Below, piece by piece: positions 16,894 through 25,135 of a stretch of 64,000 nucleotides of DNA (position 1 is its first letter; each line of letters begins with the position of its first letter). The DNA comes from CAXBES01 sp963974915. GTDB taxonomy: Bacteria > Bacteroidota > Bacteroidia > Flavobacteriales > Flavobacteriaceae. Made by a program: the position numbers and the translations under genes. The DNA is taken from positions 124,001 through 188,000 of the forward strand of contig CAXBES010000005.1 in assembly GCA_963974915.1 (NCBI GenBank). The letters are read 5' to 3'. The notes beneath the pieces were generated by a model that did no database searches, was not told the DNA's origin, and saw only the letters and a program-made list of their open reading frames with translations.

Positions 16894-16916
16894 TAAAGAA
16901 GTAACCGATTTATTTT

Positions 16917-16924
16917 TAACTTTG
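16917..16924 (+). promoter_or_regulatory. -7 element for the phosphoethanolamine transferase operon
   Basis: TAACTTTG matches TAnnTTTG, 17 bases before ATG 16942. There is no TTTG at the expected -33 distance; that position is taken by the palindrome. Confidence 0.6.
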
Positions 16925-16941
16925 ATCAATAATACCATAAA

Positions 16942-18594
16942 ATGCGTCTACCGCTTTCTTTTAGTCGAACCCATTCTTCGTTTTCATATTTAATATTAAC
17001 TATCTTCTATCCGTTGCTGGTAGTAACCGTTTTAGGTATAGTAATCTTTCCTACTTCTCAGGATTATTTGGATGAAATAGTTTCATTTGGTTTGCTGTCG
17101 TTAATCTGCTATTGCTTAACAGTGGTCTCTTCGGCTGTTAAACTCAGGAAATTTCTCTATTTAGCTTCAATATTGGGTTTGGGAATCTTTGCATTTATAA
17201 AATTGAGTTTTTATTTCCACTACGATGTTAAAATAAGTGCTTCGGCTCTTTTCGTAATATTTGAAACACATGGTTCTGAGGCATCAGATTTTATAAACAA
17301 TTACTTAAATATAGGAGTGATTGGCATACTTCTTTTGCTTTTTATTCCGATAACTTATTGGTTAATTGTTTTATTTCTTCGGAAAGGAACGCTGATTTAT
17401 AATCACAACGCAGCTCGATCCACCATTAAAAATAGTTTCCGATTAATAACCCTTTATGGGGTTATGGGTTTTTCTTTTTATTTCATTCAGAAAAACTATA
17501 GACCAAACAATATTTTAATAACTGCGCTAGGTTCATATAAGGACTATTTAATCACTAAGGAAAATTTAAAGGAAAATCTAGCTCAAAAAACCAATAAGCA
17601 CCTGGTGGTTTCTTCAACTTCAGATTCTCCGCAAACCCATATAGTTATAATTGGAGAATCTACAACAAACTGGCATATGCAGTTGTATGGTTACCAACGA
17701 GAAACGAATCCATTACTTTCAGAAATTAAAGATGAACTCATTGTATTCGACAGTGTTATTGCGCCTCATGTACACACGATTTTGTCTCTTGAAAAAGTCT
17801 TAACGCTCTCTAATTTCGAAAATAAAAACCCTGAAAACAACTATTCGATAGTTCAGCTTGCTAATGCAGGAGCATATGAAACATTCTGGATATCGAACCA
17901 AAAGCCGGTAGGAATTCACGAGAGTGTAACCACAATTATTGGAAGCGCCGCAGATCACCAGTTCTTCCTCGCAACAGATGATTATCAAAACCATATTTAT
18001 GATGAAAAGGTATTACCTGCGTTAGATTCGGTCTTGAGCAGAAAGGACAACAAGAAAATGATATTTATTCAACTTATAGGAACTCATATAGCATATAAGA
18101 AAAGGTACCCTTCCAAATTCGAATTCTTTAACGAAAAAGAGCCATTAAATTATACAGACAACAACTCGAAGGCTTTGATCAATGAATACGACAATGCAAT
18201 ACGTTATAACGATTCCATTGTGAGAAGTATTATTGATAAAGTTAAAAGTGAAGATCTAAACAGCACTGTCTTGTATTTTGCTGATCATGGGGATGATGTC
18301 TTCGATGTTATGGACTACGCCGGGCATAACGAATACCACGCAACCAGACCCATGTTCGAAGTGCCTTTTATTTTATGGCTTTCAGAAAAATACAAGGAAC
18401 AACACCCGGAATTTATACCGGCTAATGAGCTCTCAAAACGCAGGTATAGTTTAGAAGATTTTATACATAGTTTTTCGGATCTAAGTGAAATTAGATTTCA
18501 AGCCTATGATAGCAGCAGAAGTATTTTTAGTAAAGATTTCATTAGAAGAACCCGGATTATAAAAGATAGTATCAATTATGACGAAAGGGACTAA
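16942..18594 (+). CDS. Lipid A phosphoethanolamine transferase-like (EptA/CptA, sulfatase fold)
   Basis: A 550-residue inner-membrane enzyme with about five membrane helices in the first 190 residues and a periplasmic sulfatase/alkaline-phosphatase fold after about 225. The nucleophile region is VIIGESTTNWHMQLYGY (about residue 235), with metal-binding DHGDDVFD near 450 and the following GHNEYHATRPMFEVPF. The family moves phosphoethanolamine from phosphatidylethanolamine to lipid A or core sugars and often confers resistance to cationic peptides; the acceptor here is unknown. It overlaps the next gene by 17 bp, so the two form an operon. The expected Thr nucleophile lies in GEST. Confidence 0.88.
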   Translation: MRLPLSFSRTHSSFSYLILTIFYPLLVVTVLGIVIFPTSQDYLDEIVSFGLLSLICYCLTVVSSAVKLRKFLYLASILGLGIFAFIKLSFYFHYDVKISASALFVIFETHGSEASDFINNYLNIGVIGILLLLFIPITYWLIVLFLRKGTLIYNHNAARSTIKNSFRLITLYGVMGFSFYFIQKNYRPNNILITALGSYKDYLITKENLKENLAQKTNKHLVVSSTSDSPQTHIVIIGESTTNWHMQLYGYQRETNPLLSEIKDELIVFDSVIAPHVHTILSLEKVLTLSNFENKNPENNYSIVQLANAGAYETFWISNQKPVGIHESVTTIIGSAADHQFFLATDDYQNHIYDEKVLPALDSVLSRKDNKKMIFIQLIGTHIAYKKRYPSKFEFFNEKEPLNYTDNNSKALINEYDNAIRYNDSIVRSIIDKVKSEDLNSTVLYFADHGDDVFDVMDYAGHNEYHATRPMFEVPFILWLSEKYKEQHPEFIPANELSKRRYSLEDFIHSFSDLSEIRFQAYDSSRSIFSKDFIRRTRIIKDSINYDERD

Positions 18595-19291
18595 ATTAAA
18601 AGTTGTAATCGGGTCACTTTGCTTACTGTTGATCCTGGCGATGGTGTATCGTTACAACCCTTATCGATTTTCATTTTTAGGCCATTATGATAAAATTTGG
18701 GCGCATAGAGTGAATGATACAGCAAAACTGGCTTCTGCCTTGGATCACTTCGAGGGAGTAGAGCTGGATCTGATCTTCCTTGAAGACACTGGGGTTCTTG
18801 ACGTTAATCATCCTCCTGCTCCTTCTAACGGACTCACCTTTGAGGTCTATCTTTCGAGAATAGAAACGGGTAAATATCCTTATCTCTGGCTCGATATTAA
18901 GAATTTGAACTCAGAAAACTCGACGGTAATCTTTGATAGGTTACAAGCGCTCTTTAAAAACAAATCGTATCCATTTCATAAAGTGCTTGTAGAAACACGC
19001 TATCCGGATGCACTTCCAGTCTTTACGGAAGCCGGTTATAAAACCAGTTATTACTTACCGTCCAATCCTTCAGAACACATCCCGAAAATAGATTCCATTT
19101 TGCGAGTTCAGCCAACGATAGGTATATCAACAACTTATAAAAATTATACGACCGTAGCTAAGATCTTTCCGAAGAAAACAAAATATATCTGGATCTTAAA
19201 TCATAATAAACTTATAGAACATCGGTTGGTTCGATCTATTCTAAAAGACACAACAGTAAAGGTTGTATTAGTGCCGTACAGGTCTATATAA
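18578..19291 (+). CDS. GDPD/FAM151-like TIM-barrel protein, membrane-anchored
   Basis: A 237-residue protein with one N-terminal membrane helix (about residues 8-24). The domain opens with WAHRVNDTAKLASAL, then VELDLIF, then VNHPPAP and WLDIKN. This His-Arg ... Glu-x-Asp ... His-Pro-Pro order is the phosphodiesterase-like pattern shared by glycerophosphodiester phosphodiesterases and, more closely in spacing, by the eukaryotic FAM151/menorin group (HAVNS, EADV, AHPP). It may hydrolyse or bind a phosphodiester lipid. It overlaps the phosphoethanolamine transferase by 17 bp, which suggests processing of a lipid or headgroup. The exact reaction is unknown. Confidence 0.65.
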   Translation: MTKGTKLKVVIGSLCLLLILAMVYRYNPYRFSFLGHYDKIWAHRVNDTAKLASALDHFEGVELDLIFLEDTGVLDVNHPPAPSNGLTFEVYLSRIETGKYPYLWLDIKNLNSENSTVIFDRLQALFKNKSYPFHKVLVETRYPDALPVFTEAGYKTSYYLPSNPSEHIPKIDSILRVQPTIGISTTYKNYTTVAKIFPKKTKYIWILNHNKLIEHRLVRSILKDTTVKVVLVPYRSI

Positions 19292-19295
19292 TAAC

Positions 19296-20972
19296 CTAAG
19301 CCAATTTCGCCCAGGAATCTCTTAAGGCAACCGTTCTGTTAAAAACCATTTTTTCTGAAGTTGTATCAGGATCTACCGTAAAATACCCAAGTCTTTGAAA
19401 CTGAAATTTGTCTTCTATTTTTGCTTCCTTTAAGCTAGGTTCGGCATAACCGGTAATCACTTGTAAGGAGTCCGGGTTGATAAATTCCATAAAATCCTTT
19501 TCCTTATGAGTGTCTGGAGAAGCCTCTGTAAACAAGCGATCGTATAAACGAACTTCAACAGGAAGTGCGTGCTCAATAGAAACCCAGTGAAGCGTCCCTT
19601 TTACTTTCCTCATAGAAGCTTCGGTACCACTGCCACTTCTACTATCCGGATCATAAGTACAATGTATCTCTGTAATATTTCCATTAGTATCTTTTACAAC
19701 ACTTTCTCCCTTAATAATATAAGCATTCTTAAGTCTAACCTCTTTGTCTATAGTTAATCTAAAGTATTTTCTATTTGCCTCTTCCTTAAAATCATCTCTT
19801 TCAATATACAACTCGCGTGAAAAAGGTACTTTTCTAAATCCGGCACTTTCATCTTCCTGATTGTTCTCTGCTTCTAACCATTCGGTTTTTCCTTCAGGGT
19901 AATTGGTGATCACCAACTTTATCGGATTTAAAACTGCCATGACCCGAGGCGCTTTCTTGTTCAAATCTTCCCGAACGTTAAACTCTAAATGAGACACATC
20001 AATAAGATTATCTCTTTTCCCTACCCCAATACTTTCAGCAAAATTACGTATCGATTCGGGTGTATATCCTCTTCTACGTAAACCGGAAATTGTTGGCATT
20101 CTAGGATCATCCCATCCTGTTACTATTTTCTCTTCTACTAAGCGCGCCAATTTACGTTTACTAACCACTGTATGACTTAGGTTTCTACGCGCAAATTCTC
20201 GCTGTTTAGGGCGTATTTTGTTTTCATCGTACACTTGGTCTAAAAACCAATCGTAAAGCTCTCTATGGGGAAGAAACTCTAGTGTACAAAACGAATGTGA
20301 TACTTGTTCTATATAATCACTTTCTCCATGAGTCCAATCGTACATCGGAAATATCTTCCAATTGGTTCCTGTTCTATGGTGATGTTTGTGAAGTGTTCTA
20401 TACATTACAGGGTCACGCATCAACATATTAGAAGATTTCATATCAATTTTTGCTCTTAATACATGCTCTCCCTCCCCTGCTTCACCATTTTTCATCTTTT
20501 CAAGTAACTCCAGGTTTTCCTCAACAGGTCTATCACGAAACGGACTGTTGGTTCCAGGAGTAGTTGGTGTTCCTTTTTGTTCTGCAATTGCCTCAGACGA
20601 CTGTGAATCTACGTATGCCTTTCCGCTTTCTATAAGTTCGACAGCCCAATCGTACAATTGCTGAAAATAATCACTTGCATAGCATTCAGAAGCCCACTCA
20701 TACCCCAACCAAGAAATGTCTCTCTTTATAGCATCTACAAATTCCTGTTCCTCCTTGGCGGGATTGGTATCATCGAATCTTAGATTTACCGGAGCGTTAT
20801 ACCTTTCTCCTAAACCAAAATTCAAACAAATTGAAGATGCGTGACCAATATGAAGATACCCATTAGGTTCTGGAGGAAACCTAAAACGCAGATCTTTTTT
20901 AGAATGTGTAGAAGACAGATCGTCTTCGATAATATGTTCAATAAAATTGAGTGACTCGTTTTCGTTTGCCAT
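19296..20972 (-). CDS. glnS: Glutamine--tRNA ligase
   Basis: Class I synthetase charging tRNA-Gln. The 558 residues start at ATG 20972 (MANENESLNF); an upstream in-frame TTG overlaps the promoter. The HIGH motif region is FPPEPNGYLHIGHA near residue 34, the KMSKS-type motif is VVSKRKL near 265, and a two-barrel anticodon-binding domain fills the C-terminal third. Bacterial GlnRS is restricted to some lineages, Bacteroidota among them, and removes the need for the tRNA-Gln transamidation route. Confidence 0.96.
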   Translation of the reverse strand: MANENESLNFIEHIIEDDLSSTHSKKDLRFRFPPEPNGYLHIGHASSICLNFGLGERYNAPVNLRFDDTNPAKEEQEFVDAIKRDISWLGYEWASECYASDYFQQLYDWAVELIESGKAYVDSQSSEAIAEQKGTPTTPGTNSPFRDRPVEENLELLEKMKNGEAGEGEHVLRAKIDMKSSNMLMRDPVMYRTLHKHHHRTGTNWKIFPMYDWTHGESDYIEQVSHSFCTLEFLPHRELYDWFLDQVYDENKIRPKQREFARRNLSHTVVSKRKLARLVEEKIVTGWDDPRMPTISGLRRRGYTPESIRNFAESIGVGKRDNLIDVSHLEFNVREDLNKKAPRVMAVLNPIKLVITNYPEGKTEWLEAENNQEDESAGFRKVPFSRELYIERDDFKEEANRKYFRLTIDKEVRLKNAYIIKGESVVKDTNGNITEIHCTYDPDSRSGSGTEASMRKVKGTLHWVSIEHALPVEVRLYDRLFTEASPDTHKEKDFMEFINPDSLQVITGYAEPSLKEAKIEDKFQFQRLGYFTVDPDTTSEKMVFNRTVALRDSWAKLA

Positions 20973-20990
20973 AGTTGAAAAAATAATGCA

Positions 20991-20998
20991 CAAAGGTA
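20991..20998 (-). promoter_or_regulatory. glnS promoter -7 element
   Basis: Minus strand TACCTTTG, an exact TAnnTTTG match 18 bases before the glnS ATG. Confidence 0.6.
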
Positions 20999-21050
20999 AT
21001 TAATTAACTAACAACTTTACTATCCTGATTAGGTAACCAAATGGGATTTG

Positions 21051-21058
21051 TATCTTTG
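21051..21058 (+). promoter_or_regulatory. folB promoter -7 element
   Basis: TATCTTTG, ending 5 bases before ATG 21064 and 14 before ATG 21073. The leader is therefore absent or about 10 bases long. Confidence 0.6.
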
Positions 21059-21072
21059 CGAAAATGATTTCA

Positions 21073-21429
21073 ATGGGAACGATCCGTTTAAAAAATATAA
21101 AAATTTACGCCTTCCATGGTTGCTTGGTAGAAGAAGGAAAAATTGGTTCAGATTATCTGGTTAATCTTTCGGTAAAAGCGAACCTTAAAAAAGCTGCCAA
21201 TACAGACGAATTAAGTGATACCGTAGATTATGTACATCTTCAGAAAATAGTAAAAGATCAAATGGCCACTCGATCAAAACTGCTTGAACACGTTGGTAAA
21301 CGCATTATAGACGCTATTTTCAACGAGGTTGAAATGGTAAATTCGGTTAAAATAAAGGTGGCAAAGGTGAATCCGCCAATTGGTGGTGATGTAGCTGAAG
21401 TAAGTGTAACCTTAGAAGAGGAACGGTAA
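21073..21429 (+). CDS. folB: Dihydroneopterin aldolase
   Basis: Folate-pathway enzyme converting dihydroneopterin to 6-hydroxymethyl-dihydropterin and glycolaldehyde. From ATG 21073 (MGTIRLKNIKIYAFHGCL) it is 118 residues, the usual size; ATG 21064 would add MIS and be nearly leaderless. Conserved features are AFHGCLVEE near the N-terminus, DTVDYVHLQ and the catalytic Lys region VKIKVAKVNPPI. It is divergent from glnS and followed by tRNA-Cys. Confidence 0.92.
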   Translation: MGTIRLKNIKIYAFHGCLVEEGKIGSDYLVNLSVKANLKKAANTDELSDTVDYVHLQKIVKDQMATRSKLLEHVGKRIIDAIFNEVEMVNSVKIKVAKVNPPIGGDVAEVSVTLEEER

Positions 21430-21465
21430 TTTAAATTTAAATGCGGTATTTGTTTTTAATATTTT

Positions 21466-21473
21466 TATATTTG
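21466..21473 (+). promoter_or_regulatory. tRNA-Cys promoter -7 element
   Basis: TATATTTG, an exact TAnnTTTG match 53 bases before the tRNA. A repeat-like hairpin lies between promoter and tRNA. Confidence 0.6.
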
Positions 21474-21501
21474 CAGCCATCTTTTGAGCATTGTTTCAGG
21501 A

Positions 21502-21522
21502 GATTCCTGCCTTCGCAGGAAG
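21502..21522. repeat. REP-like hairpin with TTCG loop in the tRNA-Cys leader
   Basis: TTCCTGC-CTTC-GCAGGAA is a perfect 7-bp stem. It lies between the promoter and the mature tRNA-Cys, so it is transcribed in the precursor. The sequence resembles small extragenic palindromes I recall from other Bacteroidota; only one copy was seen here. Confidence 0.55.
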
Positions 21523-21526
21523 TTAT

Positions 21527-21597
21527 GGCATCATGGCCGAGTGGCTAGGCAGAGGTCTGCAAAACCTTCTACAGCGGTTCGAATCCGCTTGATGCCT
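21527..21597 (+). tRNA. tRNA-Cys (anticodon GCA)
   Basis: A 71-base cloverleaf: acceptor GGCATCA/TGATGCC, anticodon stem GAGGT/ACCTT with loop CTGCAAA (anticodon GCA), and T arm AGCGG-TTCGAAT-CCGCT. The discriminator base is U, as required for Cys. CCA is not encoded. Confidence 0.95.
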
Positions 21598-21601
21598 CAA
21601 A

Positions 21602-21633
21602 GAACCTTCAGGAATTATTCTGGAGGTTTTTTT
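21602..21633 (+). terminator. tRNA-Cys terminator
   Basis: AACCTTCAG / CTGGAGGTT stem (9 bp with one G-T) followed by a run of T, starting 5 bases after the tRNA. Confidence 0.8.
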
Positions 21634-21651
21634 ATACAATTTATACTAGAC

Positions 21652-21761
21652 GGGCGTTTCCAGACCTGCCTGCCGGAAGGCAAGCGCTCATATTTTCGGT
21701 CTGGATCGGGCTATCCCCTGCAATCTGCTACCACAGGATTTCCACTTCTATCCCTAACGCA
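21652..21761 (+). repeat. Structured repeat, copy A (GGGCGTT ... ATCCCTAACGC element)
   Basis: About 110 bp closed by GCGTT (21654-21658) pairing with AACGC (21756-21760). Inside are a hairpin CCAGACC/GGTCTGG enclosing TGCC/GGCA, then a conserved CGGGCTATC, then a second hairpin CCTG/CAGG, then ATCCCTAACGC. A second copy at 33122-33222 keeps the closing helix, the CGGGCTwTC block and ATCCCTAACGC but has different hairpin sequences. No coding potential. Confidence 0.6.
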
Positions 21762-21780
21762 GAAATTTTTTTACTTATTG

Positions 21781-22494
21781 TTAAATTGGTTCCTCTACAG
21801 GAGGTACAGGCTTTTCTAAAGGGTTATTCTGACCGGGAATTCGTTCTAGTCCCGCTTTTACTTCATTTGGGAAAATCCCTTGAATTAGCATAAGTACCCC
21901 AAAAGCGAGTATTAAAATGCTGACCCATTTTTTTGTCTTAAAGATAAACCTTGGGGTCATTTTGCTCTTTAATTTCTTTGCTAAACTAATCTTTAATAGG
22001 TCGGTTAAAAAGAACGTTACCAGAACAGTTGTTAAAAACCAGATCACTCCATTTTCGGAAGTGGTTAGCGCATTCGCCATAATAATTGTACCTATCCAAC
22101 CGGCTAAAACACCAAAATTCACAAAGTTGAGCAGAAAACCTTTCAGAAATAAACCTCCTAAATTTTTCTTTACATTAACAGCATAATGTTCTCGGGCAAT
22201 CTTTATAAAGGACTTAGCTGTTCTTATGTAAGAAATGATTCCATATGCAATTAACACAGCACCTCCAAAAATTAGTAAGCCAGGATCGTCTTTTACTTTC
22301 TCAAGTATCTTACTTGTACTAAAAAATGCCAGGATGATAAAAATAATGTCTGCTGTCATCGCTCCAAGATCGAAGAATACGCCGGCTTTAAAACCTTTGG
22401 TAATACTTGTTTCGATGAGAGTGAAAAATACAGGACCTATTGCAAATGCAAGTAGAAACCCGTAAAATGCCGCATAGAGTAAGCCGTCAAACAT
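21781..22494 (-). CDS. LysE-family exporter
   Basis: An inner-membrane exporter of about 237 residues from ATG 22494 (MFDGLLYAAFYGF); the TTG six codons upstream is rejected. Six predicted helices, with the LysE/RhtB N-terminal signature LLAFAIGPVFFTLIETSITKGFKAGVFFDLGAM and a basic loop after helix three. LysE relatives export amino acids or their derivatives; the substrate is not predictable. The C-terminal tail is Pro/Glu-rich (NNPLEKPVPPVEEPI), which is unusual but not informative. It is convergent with the tRNA-Cys/repeat region. Confidence 0.85.
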   Translation of the reverse strand: MFDGLLYAAFYGFLLAFAIGPVFFTLIETSITKGFKAGVFFDLGAMTADIIFIILAFFSTSKILEKVKDDPGLLIFGGAVLIAYGIISYIRTAKSFIKIAREHYAVNVKKNLGGLFLKGFLLNFVNFGVLAGWIGTIIMANALTTSENGVIWFLTTVLVTFFLTDLLKISLAKKLKSKMTPRFIFKTKKWVSILILAFGVLMLIQGIFPNEVKAGLERIPGQNNPLEKPVPPVEEPI

Positions 22495-22549
22495 AGTTGA
22501 GTAAAAATACAAATTAGTTTAACCTAGTTTAACAGAAACTCTTATTTTT

Positions 22550-24775
22550 TCAGGACTCGATCTCTTTTTTATGACCTAACATCGTGAAGTCTAAATGCTT
22601 TCTAACAAGATCAGCGTTCTTTACTTTTACATAAACTTCATCACCTAACTGATAAACGTTCTTGGATTTCTGACCAATCACCGCAAACTCATCTTTATCG
22701 AAAATATAGTGATCATCCCTCAAATCCTGAGTTCTAACCATTCCTTCACATTTGTTGGAAATGATCTCTACATAGATTCCCCACTCTGTCACCCCCGAAA
22801 TTACACCCAAGAAATCCTGATCTTTATGGTCCTGCATATACTTTATCTGCATATACTTGATACTATCCCTCTCTGCATTTGCAGCCAGGTTTTCCATATC
22901 ACTAGAATGTGAACACTTATCTTCGTATTTCTCTTCTTTAGCCGATTTTCCATTTTCCAGGTAGTGCTGTAATAAACGATGCACCATAACATCCGGGTAT
23001 CTTCTAATTGGTGAAGTAAAATGTGTATAATAATCGAAAGCCAGTCCGTAGTGACCAATATTGTTCGTGGTATAAACCGCTTTACTCATACTTCTAATTG
23101 CAAGGGTATCTACTAAATTTTGTTCTTTTCTTCCATGTACATCCTTCAGTAATTTATTTAACGATTGCGATGTCGACTTTCTGTCTCTGGTATCTAGTTT
23201 GTAACCAAAACGTTTGATAATATTTTCTAAAGCTGCTATCTTTTCATCATCCGGCTCATCGTGCACACGGTAAACAAATGTTTTTTTCGGATTTTGCTTT
23301 CCAATAAATTCTGCAACACTTCTATTAGCGAGCAACATAAACTCTTCAATAAGCTTGTTAGCATTTTTACTCTCTTTAAAATAAACTCCTTCCGGATTAT
23401 TTTGAGCGTCCAGTTTAAATTTTACTTCCACCTTATCAAAAGAAATTGCTCCGGCATGCATCCGCTTTTTCCGAAGGATTTTTGCGAGTCGGTCGAGTTC
23501 AAGAATCGCTTCAGCGATAGGGGACTCTACTGTATATTCTTTGTCTGTAATCGAAATATCTGCCGGAATAGTGTAATGAGACTTCTCGCTACCGCTCGAA
23601 GTACCTTTAGATTCTATAATATGCTGTGCTTCTTCATAAGCAAATCTGGCATCACTGTAGGTTACTGTTCTTCCAAACCATTTTTTAACTATTTCAGCTT
23701 TGGTATTCATTTCAAAAACGGCAGAAAATGTATATTTTTCTTCATTAGGACGTAAGGAGCACGCACCGTTAGACAGTATTTCCGGTAACATTGGAACAAC
23801 TCTATCTACCAAATAAACAGAAGTTGCACGCTCGTATGCTTCATCGTCTAATACCGTTCCTGTTTGTAAATAATGTGATACATCTGCAATGTGAATTCCA
23901 ATTTCATAATTACCATTCTCAAGCGTTTGAAATGACAATGCATCATCAAAATCTTTAGCATCTTTAGGATCTATAGTAAAGGTAAGAACATCGCGCATAT
24001 CGCGACGTTTAGCAATTTCGTTAGGATGTATCTTCGTATCGAGTTTATTCGCAAAAGCTTCAACTTCTGGTGGGAAATCGTAGGGTAAACCATACTGTGC
24101 TAAAATAGAATGAATTTCTGTGTTGTGTTCGCCCGGCATTCCAAGAACTTTCAGAACAGAACCAAAAGGAGAATCGGCTTTTTCAGGCCAGTCTTCCATT
24201 AAAACCAATACTTTTTCACCATCTTTTGCACCGTTAATTTTATTCTTCGGAATAAAGATATCGGTATGCATTTTATTATCGGTAACATCTACAAACGCGA
24301 AATTCTCCTGAACTTGAATAGTACCTACAAATTCGGTTTTTTTACGCTCTATGATCTTCGTAACTTCTCCTTCTTGTTTGCCACCCTTTTTACGTTTGAA
24401 AACGTAAACTTCAACTATATCTCCCTGCAGCGCCTTATTTAAATTCTTACTACTAACATAAATATCATTTTCGAGGTCTTCAACAATAATATATCCTTGC
24501 CCGCGACCAGCCATATCAACCTTCCCTGTATAATAATTCTGAGAAGGTGTTATGATAAACTTTCCTCTTTCAATTTCCTGAATGGTTCCTTTAGACTGTA
24601 GGTCGCGTAATTTTTTGATAATTTGATTTCTGCTACTCGGATCATCAACTCCTAATTTTGCAGCTATTTGTTTGTAGTTATATGGTTTAGAGTGATCTTT
24701 ACGTAGAATAGCAACTATGCTTTGTGAAAGATGCCCTATTTTTTGTTTTTTACTTCTTTTTTTTCTTTTTGGCAT
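22550..24775 (-). CDS. rnr: Ribonuclease R
   Basis: A 741-residue 3'-5' exoribonuclease of the RNB/RNase II family that degrades structured RNA and takes part in rRNA and tmRNA quality control. The order is a basic N-terminus with a winged-helix region, two cold-shock RNA-binding domains, the RNB catalytic core with the Asp cluster TIDPKDAKDFDDALS (about residue 265-280) and HIADVSHYL, FTSPIRRYPDVMVHR, and a C-terminal S1 domain (GVISGVTEWGIYVEI). Length is normal. The promoter is one base off consensus (TACTTTTA upstream of the ATG). Confidence 0.96.
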   Translation of the reverse strand: MPKRKKRSKKQKIGHLSQSIVAILRKDHSKPYNYKQIAAKLGVDDPSSRNQIIKKLRDLQSKGTIQEIERGKFIITPSQNYYTGKVDMAGRGQGYIIVEDLENDIYVSSKNLNKALQGDIVEVYVFKRKKGGKQEGEVTKIIERKKTEFVGTIQVQENFAFVDVTDNKMHTDIFIPKNKINGAKDGEKVLVLMEDWPEKADSPFGSVLKVLGMPGEHNTEIHSILAQYGLPYDFPPEVEAFANKLDTKIHPNEIAKRRDMRDVLTFTIDPKDAKDFDDALSFQTLENGNYEIGIHIADVSHYLQTGTVLDDEAYERATSVYLVDRVVPMLPEILSNGACSLRPNEEKYTFSAVFEMNTKAEIVKKWFGRTVTYSDARFAYEEAQHIIESKGTSSGSEKSHYTIPADISITDKEYTVESPIAEAILELDRLAKILRKKRMHAGAISFDKVEVKFKLDAQNNPEGVYFKESKNANKLIEEFMLLANRSVAEFIGKQNPKKTFVYRVHDEPDDEKIAALENIIKRFGYKLDTRDRKSTSQSLNKLLKDVHGRKEQNLVDTLAIRSMSKAVYTTNNIGHYGLAFDYYTHFTSPIRRYPDVMVHRLLQHYLENGKSAKEEKYEDKCSHSSDMENLAANAERDSIKYMQIKYMQDHKDQDFLGVISGVTEWGIYVEIISNKCEGMVRTQDLRDDHYIFDKDEFAVIGQKSKNVYQLGDEVYVKVKNADLVRKHLDFTMLGHKKEIES

Positions 24776-24895
24776 TGTAATTTTTTAATTCATGTAAAAG
24801 TACTGTTTAAAAATCAATACAGTCTTCTTATTAATAAAGATTTAGTACCTTGTTATACAACCGTTAAGTAGTTAAATTGCTTCTTCGGTAGTTAT

Positions 24896-25135
24896 ATGAA
24901 AGACTTCAAAACCATAGCAATCTTTACATTTCCCAGCGAATATGCGGTATTGCAATTGCTATTCGATCAGCACGAAGTTCGTTATGTTTTTCAAAACGAA
25001 ACTATGATCAGTGTCCTTCCTTTTCATTCTAACGCCTTTGGCGGTATTCGCCTTCAGGTTCATAAAGATGATATCATTAAAGCAAAGCGGATCATGAACG
25101 ATTTAAATGACACTTCCGAATATAAAGTCGTATAA
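24896..25135 (+). CDS. DUF2007 (putative signal-transducing) small protein
   Basis: A 79-residue protein resembling the DUF2007 ferredoxin-like fold: FKTIAIFTFPSEYAVLQLLFDQHEVRYVF, then FGGIRLQVHKDDIIKAKRIM. The family is sometimes called a PII-like signal-transducing domain but has no proven function. There is no signal peptide. It is divergent from rnr and followed by the longest gene-free stretch of the window. Confidence 0.7.
   Translation: MKDFKTIAIFTFPSEYAVLQLLFDQHEVRYVFQNETMISVLPFHSNAFGGIRLQVHKDDIIKAKRIMNDLNDTSEYKVV

Noticed and set aside
21481..21819. 111-residue open frame across tRNA-Cys and repeat A
   Set aside because: It runs through the tRNA, a terminator and the structured repeat; no protein-like features.
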